In this document: positions 20,848-29,879 of the stretch, in pieces
Numbering within the stretch: position 1 is the stretch's first letter
Layout of the letters: every line of letters begins with the position of its first letter
Assembly: GCA_031279155.1 (NCBI GenBank)
Contig: JAITJB010000183.1
Coordinates: 1-31,127 of the forward strand
Reading direction: 5' to 3'
Source of the DNA: Deltaproteobacteria bacterium
GTDB lineage: Bacteria > Desulfobacterota > Desulfarculia > Adiutricales > Adiutricaceae
DNA: 31,127 nucleotides
The notes under the pieces: generated by a model
The model's input: only the letters and a program-made list of their open reading frames with translations
Told to the model about the DNA's origin: nothing
The model's database searches: none
Translations under genes and position numbers: made by a program

Positions 20848-23800
20848 TTGGAGGGCAAGGACCCGGGCTTGATCCAGTGGTTTAGGGCTCCAAAGAGCTC
20901 AGGGAGATTTATGGGCTTAGTTACGTGGTCGTTCATGCCCACGGCTAAACTCTGCTCGCGATCCCCGCTCATGGCGTGAGCCGTCATGGCTACTATCGGT
21001 AAGTTTTCAAAACCCGGCATGGCCCTAATGGCCTTGGTGGCCGAAAGCCCGTCCATGACCGGCATCTGAATATCCATTAGGACCAGATCGTATTGGACGT
21101 TTTTAACCATCTCTACGGCTTCCTCGCCGTTTTGGGCCACATCGACTTCTAAGCCGGCGTTTTTAAGTATTCTAGAGGCTACTAGTTGGTTGACCTCGTT
21201 ATCTTCAGCCAATAGAATTTTAGATCCCTTAAGATGGGCCACAGATATCTCTTCATGACCGCTAGCTGCGCGCCGGCGGCGTCCTTTAGTTGTCTTTACC
21301 TTTAGAACGTCGCCTAAGACCGTTGTTAAGGCGGCTACCGTTATGGGCTTAGATATTACCGCCTGAAAGCCTCTGCCAGCCCCTGATAATTTTTGGCCAA
21401 TGGCCGCCCGAATGAGGATGGGGCGCGGCTCGGGGAGACTTAAGATTTCTGAAGCCAGTTTATAAGCGTCTATTTCTCCCTCTAGAGTATCAATTACGGC
21501 CAATTCCAAGGGGTTTTGGCTTTGGGACTTTTCTTTAATAACCTTTAGGGCCTCAGGGCCGCTTGTGGCCGTGACTACCGAAAGCCCTAGGGCCGTTAGG
21601 TTTTTATCTAAGACCTCTAAGGCGTCGGGGTAATCATCGACGGCTAAGATTGTGCGGCCTTGTAAAAAATCCACCGGCACGCAGTAAACCCTTTGTCTAG
21701 CCGAAAGACCTAAGCGGGCCGTAAAGGAAAAGGTCGAACCAACCCCGGGTTCTCCTTCCACCCAGATTCGCCCGTCCATCATCTCAACTAAGCTCTTACT
21801 AATAGCCAGCCCCAAGCCCGTCCCCCCGTAACGGCGAGTAAACGAGCTATCAGCTTGATTGAAGGCCGTAAATAAGTTATCTATCTGCTCTTTAGATAGC
21901 CCAATACCCGTATCTTTAACTTTAAAGCATAGTTCGCAGTAAGGCGCGCCCTCAATATCTAAGGCCGTTTGACTGACGAAAAGAGTTACGCCCCCTTGGT
22001 CGGTAAATTTCATGGCGTTACCCATAAGGTTATTTAAGACCTGACTGAGCCTTAGGGGATCGCCTACCAGCTTTGTCTGAACATTGGGCTCAACCGATAA
22101 GACCAGCTCCAAATTCTTATCCCCGGCCTTAAAGGTAAAGAGACTAATAACCCCATCTAAGACGTCGTCTAGGAGAAAATCTATTTTCTCCATAAGTAGC
22201 TTACCGGCTTCAATCTTAGAAAAATCCAAAATATCGTTAATAATACCCAATAAGCTCTTAGCGGCGGCGGCGGTTTTTTCCAAGTAATCGCGCTGCGTTT
22301 CGTTTAGTTCTGATTGCAAGGTTAGCTGAGTTAGGCCCAAAATGGCGTTCATGGGGGTGCGGATCTCGTGGCTCAGGTTGGCCAAAAATTCGCTTTTGGC
22401 TCTGGCGCTGTCTTCGGCGATGTCGCGGGCCAGGCTTAGGGCCCGGGCGTTATTTCTGAGCTCAGTTACGTCGGTTACCCAACTCATGTGAGCGCTTTCA
22501 CCGTAGTAGTCACTGGTAAAAGTGTTGATAAGAGTCTCCCGCACCTCGCCGTCGGCCCTCTTAAGCCTGGTGGGCCGCCAGTTGATTTCAAAGCCGTCAT
22601 CGACAATTTTGGAATATTCGTCGTAGACCCCAATGTCAATGAAGCTCTCTTCCAAGTGGTCGCCAGCTCGCTTGCCCAAAAAAGATCGGGCAAAGGGATT
22701 TAAAAATAAGATCCTGCCTTTCTTGGTGATGATCAAACTGACCGGGCAGGAATCGACAATGCTACTCATAAGCTGCTTTTCCCGCTCAAGATCGACCTGA
22801 GTGGCCATCAATTGGCTGGTCCTGGAGGTGACCATGGTTTCTAAATTTCTATTTAGCCTACGGTTCCTGGCGTTGACCTTGACTAAGCCTGAGACGGAAA
22901 AAAGTAAAAGTAAGCAAAAAATAATGACAAAAGGCGCGGCGTCTTTAAAAAATTTGTGGCGGTAGTCAAATAAGCGGCTGTACCAGCGAGATTTGATGTG
23001 GTTTATATCGATAAAGGTCATGGCCCGGTCAATTAAAATAGCCAGATCCCTATCCTTCCTCTGGTAGGCAAAGCCGGTGGGGATATCTTGATCGAAGACG
23101 TAGCCGGCCTTAAATAAGGGCTGCTCTAAGTAGTTGGTGAGATACAATAGGTAATTGTTGGAAGCCATGACAAAATCGATGTCCTCGCGCTGGAGGGCTT
23201 CTAAGGCTAAAGGCATGCTCCGGTAGTAGATAACTCCCTGGCTCTGGGGAAACCAAGCTTGGTAGATCTTGGTAAAGTCATTGTTCCTGACCAGGCCAGC
23301 CGTCTGATAGCCTATCTGGCTAAACTCGATGTCAGGATGGTTTAAAGTCGTCAAAAGGGCGTAGCGATCGGAAAGTAAGGGCAGATCAGATAGGACAAAA
23401 TGGTTATAGTTATCTTCTATATAGTTAAAGTCACCCAAAATATCGACCTGGCCAGTGCTCAGCATCTCTTTGAGCTCTTCCATCTGCGTGCCCGGAGGGT
23501 TGGTGATGACAAAATCAAGGCCGGTCATGCCCTCTAGGGCTTTTAAGATATCAGGGATTATGCCCTCGTATTCTTGGTTGCGCTCGTTGTAGAAGACCTC
23601 GGGGTAATCTTCGGAGGAGACGGCCACCTTAATGGGCCCGCCTCGTTCGCGGCGGCGGTCCAACAAGACCGACTGCCCTTGGCTGAGGCTTTCCTCAAAA
23701 AAAATCCGGCGATTTTCCTCCGAAGACTGCGAATAAAGATCAAAGAGGTAGTCCTGGCCGCCAGCGTCCAAAAATCTCTGGGCCACTCTAATAATCGCCT

Positions 23801-24548
23801 CTAGCGAGGGATCGGAGGTCGATAGCGAGTGGGGGATTTTGACCGGTGGAAAATAGTTTCCACTAACTAAGCCGCTGAAGGGGGCAAAATACTTATCAGC
23901 CGAGGCTTCATCTAAGTAGAGATCGATTTGATAGTTAAATAGATATTCGGCGGCCTCAATATCTTCATTAACCATCACCACTTCGATGGAGTGTTTAACG
24001 GTCGGTAGGAGGATATCGCTAATGCCGCTATTAGAGGGGATGCCGTAGCGGTAGGGCTGCTTTCCAGGCGGGTCGGAGCGGCGGCGGTAGGTCTTAACTA
24101 GCCTTTCAAAGACCGGGTCGGTCATCAAGAAGTTCTTCTGATTATTCGAATTGTAAGGGATCTCAGCTGATAGATCCACGCGGCCTTCAGCTAAAGCCTC
24201 AATCATATCCCTTCGGGCCACAAATTTTTGCTCAAATTTAAGGCCCAGCATGCCGGAGAGGGCCCCGGCAAAGTGGATCAAAAAACCGCCCTTATCCCCC
24301 TGACGAGTGACAAAGGCCTCATCGCTTAAGGTGGTGCCAAAAGTTAAAATCCTACCTTCCTCTGCCAGATCTTCAATGGCGGCCACCTCTTGATCGGTAA
24401 TGCCCGGTAGGCGACGGAAGTCGTCTAAATACCACTGCATTAACTGATTGGTGGTCTTTTGGCGATCGTAGGTCGCCGACTGGCAGGCCAGACAGAGAAA
24501 GAAAACCAAAATTATCGGGACTATCCGCTTCACTCTACGCTCAATCAC
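20844..24548 (-). CDS. BvgS-like hybrid sensor histidine kinase with two periplasmic binding domains
   Basis: 1234 residues. An N-terminal signal with a lipobox-like LAC (C22) precedes two tandem SBP_bac_3 ligand-binding domains (about 60-290 and 300-530). One membrane helix follows (about 540-557), then a coiled coil, a PAS domain (about 590-700), HisKA with H727 in NLSHEIRTPMN, and HATPase with GIGLS and YGGTGLGLAISKSLVE. A first receiver (about 965-1085) keeps the DD pair, D1020 and the KP lysine but has a weak T/S position. A second receiver (about 1110-1225) is canonical, with D1159 in LMDIQMPVMDG. There is no output HTH, so it must phosphorylate a partner. The GTG start overlaps the cstA stop by 4 bp, which ties the kinase to that transporter. 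Confidence 0.9.
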   Translation of the reverse strand: MIERRVKRIVPIILVFFLCLACQSATYDRQKTTNQLMQWYLDDFRRLPGITDQEVAAIEDLAEEGRILTFGTTLSDEAFVTRQGDKGGFLIHFAGALSGMLGLKFEQKFVARRDMIEALAEGRVDLSAEIPYNSNNQKNFLMTDPVFERLVKTYRRRSDPPGKQPYRYGIPSNSGISDILLPTVKHSIEVVMVNEDIEAAEYLFNYQIDLYLDEASADKYFAPFSGLVSGNYFPPVKIPHSLSTSDPSLEAIIRVAQRFLDAGGQDYLFDLYSQSSEENRRIFFEESLSQGQSVLLDRRRERGGPIKVAVSSEDYPEVFYNERNQEYEGIIPDILKALEGMTGLDFVITNPPGTQMEELKEMLSTGQVDILGDFNYIEDNYNHFVLSDLPLLSDRYALLTTLNHPDIEFSQIGYQTAGLVRNNDFTKIYQAWFPQSQGVIYYRSMPLALEALQREDIDFVMASNNYLLYLTNYLEQPLFKAGYVFDQDIPTGFAYQRKDRDLAILIDRAMTFIDINHIKSRWYSRLFDYRHKFFKDAAPFVIIFCLLLLFSVSGLVKVNARNRRLNRNLETMVTSRTSQLMATQVDLEREKQLMSSIVDSCPVSLIITKKGRILFLNPFARSFLGKRAGDHLEESFIDIGVYDEYSKIVDDGFEINWRPTRLKRADGEVRETLINTFTSDYYGESAHMSWVTDVTELRNNARALSLARDIAEDSARAKSEFLANLSHEIRTPMNAILGLTQLTLQSELNETQRDYLEKTAAAAKSLLGIINDILDFSKIEAGKLLMEKIDFLLDDVLDGVISLFTFKAGDKNLELVLSVEPNVQTKLVGDPLRLSQVLNNLMGNAMKFTDQGGVTLFVSQTALDIEGAPYCELCFKVKDTGIGLSKEQIDNLFTAFNQADSSFTRRYGGTGLGLAISKSLVEMMDGRIWVEGEPGVGSTFSFTARLGLSARQRVYCVPVDFLQGRTILAVDDYPDALEVLDKNLTALGLSVVTATSGPEALKVIKEKSQSQNPLELAVIDTLEGEIDAYKLASEILSLPEPRPILIRAAIGQKLSGAGRGFQAVISKPITVAALTTVLGDVLKVKTTKGRRRRAASGHEEISVAHLKGSKILLAEDNEVNQLVASRILKNAGLEVDVAQNGEEAVEMVKNVQYDLVLMDIQMPVMDGLSATKAIRAMPGFENLPIVAMTAHAMSGDREQSLAVGMNDHVTKPINLPELFGALNHWIKPGSLPSN

Positions 24549-26371
24549 TCCTCAACTAAGACTAAAACTTTATCGCCATAGCGGTCGGTGACCGTAGTCT
24601 TGCGCCTCAATAAGACCAGCCAATGGATTACAGCGCCAATTAAGACAATTATCATCATTATACCGACGATTAATCCTAAAAACGCCAGCAAATAGCGCTT
24701 TGCCGGAAGGTATGACTGGAAAATCTGAAGCGATCCGGCCCAGATGGTGACGCCGGCCATCAAGAGCCCGGGCACGCCCGTACACCAAGCGTATTTGGCC
24801 CGGCCAAGGCGAATGATTAAACTGGTGGCGATAATGAGGGTACAGGCGGCCAAGAGCTGATTACTCATGCCAAAAAGAGGCCAGATAAAGGCGATGTCGC
24901 CGGTGACCACCAGGTAGCCTAAGGCCGAGGAAAAAATAAGGCTGGTGGCGATCAGGCCTGGCCACCAATTGTGGCGGTTAAAAGCCGGAATATACCGGCC
25001 CAAAAGCTCTTGTAAAAAGAGCCGGCCCACTCTGGTGCCGCTATCGATGGCCGTTAGGATAAAAACGGCTTCAAACATGATGGCAAAATGATACCAATAC
25101 GAGATAAGGCCAGACATACCGGGAATATTGGAAAAAATATTCGCCATACCGGCCGCCAAGGTCACCCCGCCGCCGGCCCGGCCGGCTAAATTTTCCCTGA
25201 CCGCAGCTTCTAAGGCCCTAAGATCGACGGCTTCAATGCCCATACGGGCGAAGGCCTCTTTGGAAGCGGTGATGGCGTAATAATCAGCCGGGATTAAGGT
25301 GGTAACCGCAATCAAGGCCATTATAGCCACAAAGCCCTCAGCCAACATGGCTCCGTAGCCGACAAATAAAATGTCGCGCTCATTGGAGATCATTTTAGGC
25401 GTGGTGCCGGTTCCGATGATGGCGTGAAAACCCGAAAGAGCCCCGCAGGCGATGGTTATAAATAAAAATGGAACCATCGGCCCACCGATAACCGGTCCGC
25501 CAGCGGCGGCAAAACTGGTCAAAGGCTCCATGAGAATGACCGGCCTAACCAAGATAACCCCTAGGGCCAAGGCCACGATGGTCCCGATTTTTAGGTAGGT
25601 CGAAATATAGTCTCTAGGGCATAAAAGAAGCCAGATAGGAAGAATAGACGCGATAAACCCATATATCGGTACAAACCATGATAGAGTCTGGCGATCGAAG
25701 GTAAAAAATCCGCTCAAAGTCGGGTTAGAAACTACGTAGGGCCCAACCAGCACGGCCAGTAAAAGTAAGATGGCTCCAAATATGCTGACAAAGGTCACGC
25801 TTAGGCGGAATATTCTAAGTAGACAGCCCATGAGAAAGGCTATGGGAATGGTCGCAAAAACGGTAAAAGTGCCCCAAGGGCTATCGTACATGGCGTTAAC
25901 CACGGCTATGGAGAGCCCGGCTAAGGTTAGGACCACGATAAATAAGACGGCTATAGAGGTGACCAGGCCAACCCCCGGACCGATTTCCCGGGTGGCCACG
26001 GCGGCTAGACTGCGGCCTCGATGGCGGACAGAGGCGAAAAGGACGACCATGTCATGGACAGCCCCGGCTAGAACCGAACCCACCAAGATCCACAGAGCGC
26101 CGGGCAGATACCCAAATTGAGCGGCCAAAACCGGACCCAAAAGAGGGCCGGCTGCGGAAATCGAAGAAAAATGATAGCCAAAAAGGACGTTTTTATGGGT
26201 GGCCACGTAATCGACGCCATCAGCCATAAAGGAAGCCGGGGTCGCGCGCTTGGCATCCAACTTTAGGACTTTATTAGCTAACCATAGACCATAATAACGG
26301 TAACCTATGGCAAAAACGCACAGAGCTACGATTAATAAGGTCAGTCCATTGAGGTCTTGGAGAGCCGTCAT
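24545..26371 (-). CDS. cstA: CstA-family carbon-starvation transporter
   Basis: 608-residue inner-membrane protein with many hydrophobic segments. It contains ATHKNVLFGYHFSSISAAGPLLGP, GALWILVGSVLAGAVHDMVVLFASVRHRG, SGFHAIIGTGTTPKMI and FIWPLFGMSNQLLAA, all characteristic of CstA (PF02554). E. coli CstA and BtsT import pyruvate and peptides have also been proposed, so uptake of a small carbon source is likely. The coupled downstream sensor kinase suggests that import and sensing are linked, much as BtsS/BtsR controls BtsT. Start ATG at 26371; the ribosome-binding site is weak (AGGGA). Confidence 0.93.
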   Translation of the reverse strand: MTALQDLNGLTLLIVALCVFAIGYRYYGLWLANKVLKLDAKRATPASFMADGVDYVATHKNVLFGYHFSSISAAGPLLGPVLAAQFGYLPGALWILVGSVLAGAVHDMVVLFASVRHRGRSLAAVATREIGPGVGLVTSIAVLFIVVLTLAGLSIAVVNAMYDSPWGTFTVFATIPIAFLMGCLLRIFRLSVTFVSIFGAILLLLAVLVGPYVVSNPTLSGFFTFDRQTLSWFVPIYGFIASILPIWLLLCPRDYISTYLKIGTIVALALGVILVRPVILMEPLTSFAAAGGPVIGGPMVPFLFITIACGALSGFHAIIGTGTTPKMISNERDILFVGYGAMLAEGFVAIMALIAVTTLIPADYYAITASKEAFARMGIEAVDLRALEAAVRENLAGRAGGGVTLAAGMANIFSNIPGMSGLISYWYHFAIMFEAVFILTAIDSGTRVGRLFLQELLGRYIPAFNRHNWWPGLIATSLIFSSALGYLVVTGDIAFIWPLFGMSNQLLAACTLIIATSLIIRLGRAKYAWCTGVPGLLMAGVTIWAGSLQIFQSYLPAKRYLLAFLGLIVGIMMIIVLIGAVIHWLVLLRRKTTVTDRYGDKVLVLVEE

Positions 26372-26589
26372 ACAATATCCCTATTTCGTTAGCCGCCCGG
26401 AATAAAAATTGCCAAGGCCAAAATCATTAGCTAGTGATCATTTGTCAGTAAGAATTAAATATTTTTTGGCTAAGCCCGCATAAACACTATAAAATTTTAA
26501 CAGGGTCCCTACCACTATCATTATGGTTAGACCTTCTATGGAATATTTTATTACATTATCCTTAAATTTTCCACTGGGCTATTTAAGGA

Positions 26590-27441
26590 TCAGCTTATAT
26601 CGGCTAAACCCATGGCAAACAACGTTAAGTTGATGCGGTGGATATCGGCTAGGCCCCTAGCCAAATACCTGGCCACCACGCTGGCCCTAGGATCATTTGG
26701 GGCCTCAGAACCAACGGAAGTTAAAAGACCCGGTAGCGACCAAGCCGGTAGTCCCAAGGCTACGCTAAGACCTAATACCTCACTAGCCGTAGGCGCGGCC
26801 CCTTGGGCCAGGCTTTCGATGGTATCAAGGGAAAGGTTAGAGGCCGCAGCTATTGGGGCCGCTCCTGAGCCAGTGGTTTTTAGGTTTTCGGTAAGTAACT
26901 CAAATAGCGATCTAACTTGGGTGTCGGGCTTACTTTCAAAAGCCGGCGGCATATCGGGATCTATAAAATCGGATTTATCGCCAAAAATGGTTAGCCAAAC
27001 GGTCAAACTATGGCCGGTAGCTAAAAAGGTACTTATGGCCCCAATGGCTTCGGCGGCGGCTAAAGCCCGGGGATAGCCGAAGATGCCAGCGGATATTAAA
27101 GGAAAGGCTATAGACTTACAGGCATTTTTTTTAGCTAAATTTAGAGAATTTTGGTAGCAGCTTTTAAGAAGTTTAGGTTCTCCTCGCCGCCCGCCCTCCC
27201 AGATGGGACCGACAGTGTGGATTATGTATTTGGCATAGAGGGCAAAGCCGCTGGTAATGACGGCCTCGCCGGTCGGGCAGCCCCCTAAAGCCTGACAAGC
27301 CTCAGCTAACTCTCTAGGGCCTGCCGCTCTAAAAATAGCCCCACAAACCCCGCCGCCTTGAGCCAATCGATTGTTAGCCGCGTTGACCACAGCATCGACG
27401 TCCATGGTCACTAAGTCACTGGAAACTATCCTTAAAGGCAT
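26590..27441 (-). CDS. Macro domain (ADP-ribose hydrolase-like) protein with a C-terminal helical domain
   Basis: 283 residues, start ATG at 27441 with GGAGGG upstream. Residues 1-170 form a macro domain: VDAVVNAANNRLAQGGGVCGAIFRAAG, GEAVITSGF, KYIIHTVGP and FPLISAGIFGYP. Such domains bind ADP-ribose and remove ADP-ribose or O-acetyl groups. The usual GVDGAI aspartate is replaced by Cys (GVCGAI), as in some other macro domains. Residues about 200-283 form a helical domain (LSLDTIESLAQGAAPTASEVLGLSVALGLP) that resembles an XRE-type fold. I know this same combination from macro-domain proteins of gut Firmicutes, so horizontal transfer is possible. Last gene of a three-gene operon. Confidence 0.88.
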   Translation of the reverse strand: MPLRIVSSDLVTMDVDAVVNAANNRLAQGGGVCGAIFRAAGPRELAEACQALGGCPTGEAVITSGFALYAKYIIHTVGPIWEGGRRGEPKLLKSCYQNSLNLAKKNACKSIAFPLISAGIFGYPRALAAAEAIGAISTFLATGHSLTVWLTIFGDKSDFIDPDMPPAFESKPDTQVRSLFELLTENLKTTGSGAAPIAAASNLSLDTIESLAQGAAPTASEVLGLSVALGLPAWSLPGLLTSVGSEAPNDPRASVVARYLARGLADIHRINLTLFAMGLADIS

Positions 27442-27495
27442 AGATACCCTCCAAAATATACCATTACTTATTTTTAGCTAGACGAACCAGCTAAT

Positions 27496-28209
27496 TTAGA
27501 TAATTTGATCTAGTATTTTTAAAGCTTCTACCACCTTCCGGCCTAAAATATCGGTCATGTCTTTTTCAATGGCAAAATAGTCATTGAGCGAGTCATCTAA
27601 GGTGTCGGCCACCACTCTAAGATTAAACCAAGGTAAATTCAAAAGATTTCCTGCCACATAGCCAAAAACGCCCGACTCCATATCGCAGGCCAAACAACCA
27701 AAAGTCTGGCCTAAACGGAGCTTATAGTCCTTGCCGCTGACAAAGGCGTCGGAGGTCATCATGCGGCCTAGGCGAAAATCGATGGGGGAGATGTTTTTCA
27801 TAAATTCGACTATCAAGGAGTCGTGGCACTCTAAAACCATCCTCGACACCTGATGGGGGTCGGGATCGCGGTAATCAAACCAAGCGTAGGGGCTGACCTT
27901 AGTTGATTGACCGTCTTCCATCCGCCAGTCCGATATGACGGCGCAGTTGGAGACAATGACGTCGCCGCCAACCATCTCCATGGCTAGCGATCCGCTGGTT
28001 CCGGCCCCGACCACGATAACTTGATCGCGGTCGCCGTTTTTGGCCAAAAGTTCCCTAGTTAGAGCGAAAGTCGCGTTGATCTTACCCGGACCGCACTCGA
28101 TAACTTCGGTTAAAATATTTTTAAAAGCCGCTGTGCCCAAGTGTTGGCTGACCGAACGGTACTCATTGGGCGTGGGAGTTAAGATCAGGACTTCTTTGAC
28201 GCGCTTCAT
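27496..28209 (-). CDS. Nucleoside phosphorylase / MTA-SAH nucleosidase superfamily protein
   Basis: 237 residues from ATG at 28209 with AAAGGAG upstream. The PNP_UDP fold is suggested by IECGPGKINATFAL, VVGAGTSGSL, MTSDAFVSG, the ribose-binding ACDMESGVFGYVA (ME pair near residue 183) and LRVVADTLDDS (the catalytic Asp region). It would cleave the N-glycosidic bond of a nucleoside or a related thio-compound; the exact substrate is not clear because the N-terminal phosphate loop is atypical. It starts 9 nt after the upstream lipoprotein gene and ends 54 nt before the macro-domain gene. Confidence 0.8.
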   Translation of the reverse strand: MKRVKEVLILTPTPNEYRSVSQHLGTAAFKNILTEVIECGPGKINATFALTRELLAKNGDRDQVIVVGAGTSGSLAMEMVGGDVIVSNCAVISDWRMEDGQSTKVSPYAWFDYRDPDPHQVSRMVLECHDSLIVEFMKNISPIDFRLGRMMTSDAFVSGKDYKLRLGQTFGCLACDMESGVFGYVAGNLLNLPWFNLRVVADTLDDSLNDYFAIEKDMTDILGRKVVEALKILDQII

Positions 28210-28218
28210 ACGACTCCT

Positions 28219-29505
28219 TTAAGGTAATCTCTCTAGGGCTATGACCGCCGGTAGGGAGGGGGGAAAGTCTTTGGTCATGAAATTTCCTAAAATATTATTA
28301 GTATGGCTACCTAACCAGAACTTAGGCTCCAGCCCTTTAAGGGCCACTTGGGTCTCTAAGCCGCCATCGAGCCCCATAGCTGAAACCACGGGCATATGAC
28401 TTAAAAGTAAAGCTAGATCGCCTAAACTTAAGGCTCCGGGGGCTAAAACTATCCATATATCGCCATCTTGATCGATGGCTAAAGCCGAGCGGCTGGCTAA
28501 GCGGTCGGTCTTCTGAACCCGCACGCGTCCAAACTGGTCTAAAACCATGTAGGACTGAATGACCGTAGCGTACTCTTCTGGCCCGGCCCCTGAGGCCATG
28601 GTATCGAGGTCGATGAGCCGCCAATCAGAGGCTATCGAATCATTTTCAGTGCTTTGTTCATCAGATTGTTGTTTAAAACTTTCTAACGACTCAATTTTAT
28701 CTTGAACTACATAACCCATCCAAGAGCGGTGGGGCTTAGCCGATAGATTTAGGCCCTCTCTTCTAAGTATGCCCATATAGCTTCGATCGGGATAATATTG
28801 CCCGGCATTAATAATAAGTAAGGCTTTGGGGAGCCTTTGGGCCCAGAGCCGAATGGTTGCCGGCGAATCCCGCCATTGGTCTTTCTCCGACTCATGATAG
28901 GGCGAAAGGCGAAAATAATCGGGCGAAGCCTTAAAGATGATTATGTCTTTAGATCCCAAGCGGGGCCCAAATCTGGCCGAAGTCTCAGCTAAAAACAGCC
29001 CCGGCTCAATGGGGACAAAATAAAGAGGCTCCAGCCAAGGGCCTTGGCCCAATTGGGAGGCAAAAGCCGAAAGGCAGTCGGCTAAAAGCTCTTTACGGCC
29101 ATTGTGGCCGCTTAAGTTTTCCCGGCCAAAGGGCCTGGCGTCAGAAAGCGTAATGAGTTCGGTCAGATCGTTTTTCGATTGAATATCCACTTTCGGGGCC
29201 CGGCAGCTGACCTCAAGGGCCATGGGCCAAGAATCTAAGGCCTCCTTAAAGACCATGGTCAGCTTAAGGGTATCGGCGCCATCTGGTCCTTTTAAGGCAA
29301 CTGAGCGGAGAAAACGCCCCGCCGAATCGGTTCCGACCGGGCTTAGCCAGCCGCCCAAATGCCAAATCAGGGCCCTTAAATTTTCATCGGCGAAATCATC
29401 CACTTGGCCCCCGCCGGCCTTACCCGAGGCCAGGGCCAGGCAGCCGGTAAAAAAGAGGGCCGCAAAACATAGCAAATATATTGTTTGGCAAACAAAGCGG
29501 ATCAT
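28219..29505 (-). CDS. Phosphodiester glycosidase (NAGPA)-like lipoprotein
   Basis: 428 residues. The signal peptide ends in a lipobox, LFFTGC (C22), so it is probably lipid-anchored and faces the periplasm. The C-terminal half (about 220-425) carries the NAGPA/phosphodiester glycosidase pattern: LLIINAGQYYPDRSYMGILRREG, AIDQDGDIWIVLAPGALSLGDLA and the conserved MGLDGGLETQVAL. The family cleaves sugar-1-phosphodiester bonds. The N-terminal half is not recognised. ATG at 29505 lacks a clear ribosome-binding site. It is the first gene of an operon with the phosphorylase-like and macro-domain genes. Confidence 0.75.
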   Translation of the reverse strand: MIRFVCQTIYLLCFAALFFTGCLALASGKAGGGQVDDFADENLRALIWHLGGWLSPVGTDSAGRFLRSVALKGPDGADTLKLTMVFKEALDSWPMALEVSCRAPKVDIQSKNDLTELITLSDARPFGRENLSGHNGRKELLADCLSAFASQLGQGPWLEPLYFVPIEPGLFLAETSARFGPRLGSKDIIIFKASPDYFRLSPYHESEKDQWRDSPATIRLWAQRLPKALLIINAGQYYPDRSYMGILRREGLNLSAKPHRSWMGYVVQDKIESLESFKQQSDEQSTENDSIASDWRLIDLDTMASGAGPEEYATVIQSYMVLDQFGRVRVQKTDRLASRSALAIDQDGDIWIVLAPGALSLGDLALLLSHMPVVSAMGLDGGLETQVALKGLEPKFWLGSHTNNILGNFMTKDFPPSLPAVIALERLP

Positions 29506-29879
29506 GATAAAATTTCGAAAAATAACATTGACGCAGGGGTATAGGGCCGTCGCCCCTGTCAGACTATCTTCCGCTTACCCCGGCTTAGTACCGAAATTAG
29601 GTCTCGTTTTGACCTTGCTAGCCAGTATCATAACACACCACTGACTGGTCAACCACGCCGCCCCTATAATTTCGGGCAGGTATTTTTTTATCGGTTCGCT
29701 TTAGCGGGCCGTTTAAGATCGTCAGCTAATTCCGGGCCAGGTGGAATAATTTAGGCCAAAACATAATCGGCGGGTTGGCCGCAAAGTGCCGCCAACCATG
29801 GGTCCAAATCTATCTGTCGAGTTTGCCTCTATTGGCAATCCCGGGGTCAACACCCCGCCAGCACATCGAAGGAGTCAAA
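29506..29879. other. Leader region between divergent NAGPA-like and folD genes
   Basis: 374 bp without a credible gene. Structured segments on the plus strand: CAGGGG/CCCCTG arms around 29534-29562, GGTTGG/CCAACC around 29773-29799, and CGGGGT-CAAC-ACCCCG at 29842-29857 just before the folD ribosome-binding site. A TATAAT-like element lies near 29665, but without a good -35. I could not match it to a known riboswitch. Confidence 0.4.
29842..29857 (+). promoter_or_regulatory. Hairpin before the folD ribosome-binding site
   Basis: 6-bp stem CGGGGT/ACCCCG with the loop CAAC, ending 11 nt before AAGGAG. It may affect translation of folD. Confidence 0.4.
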
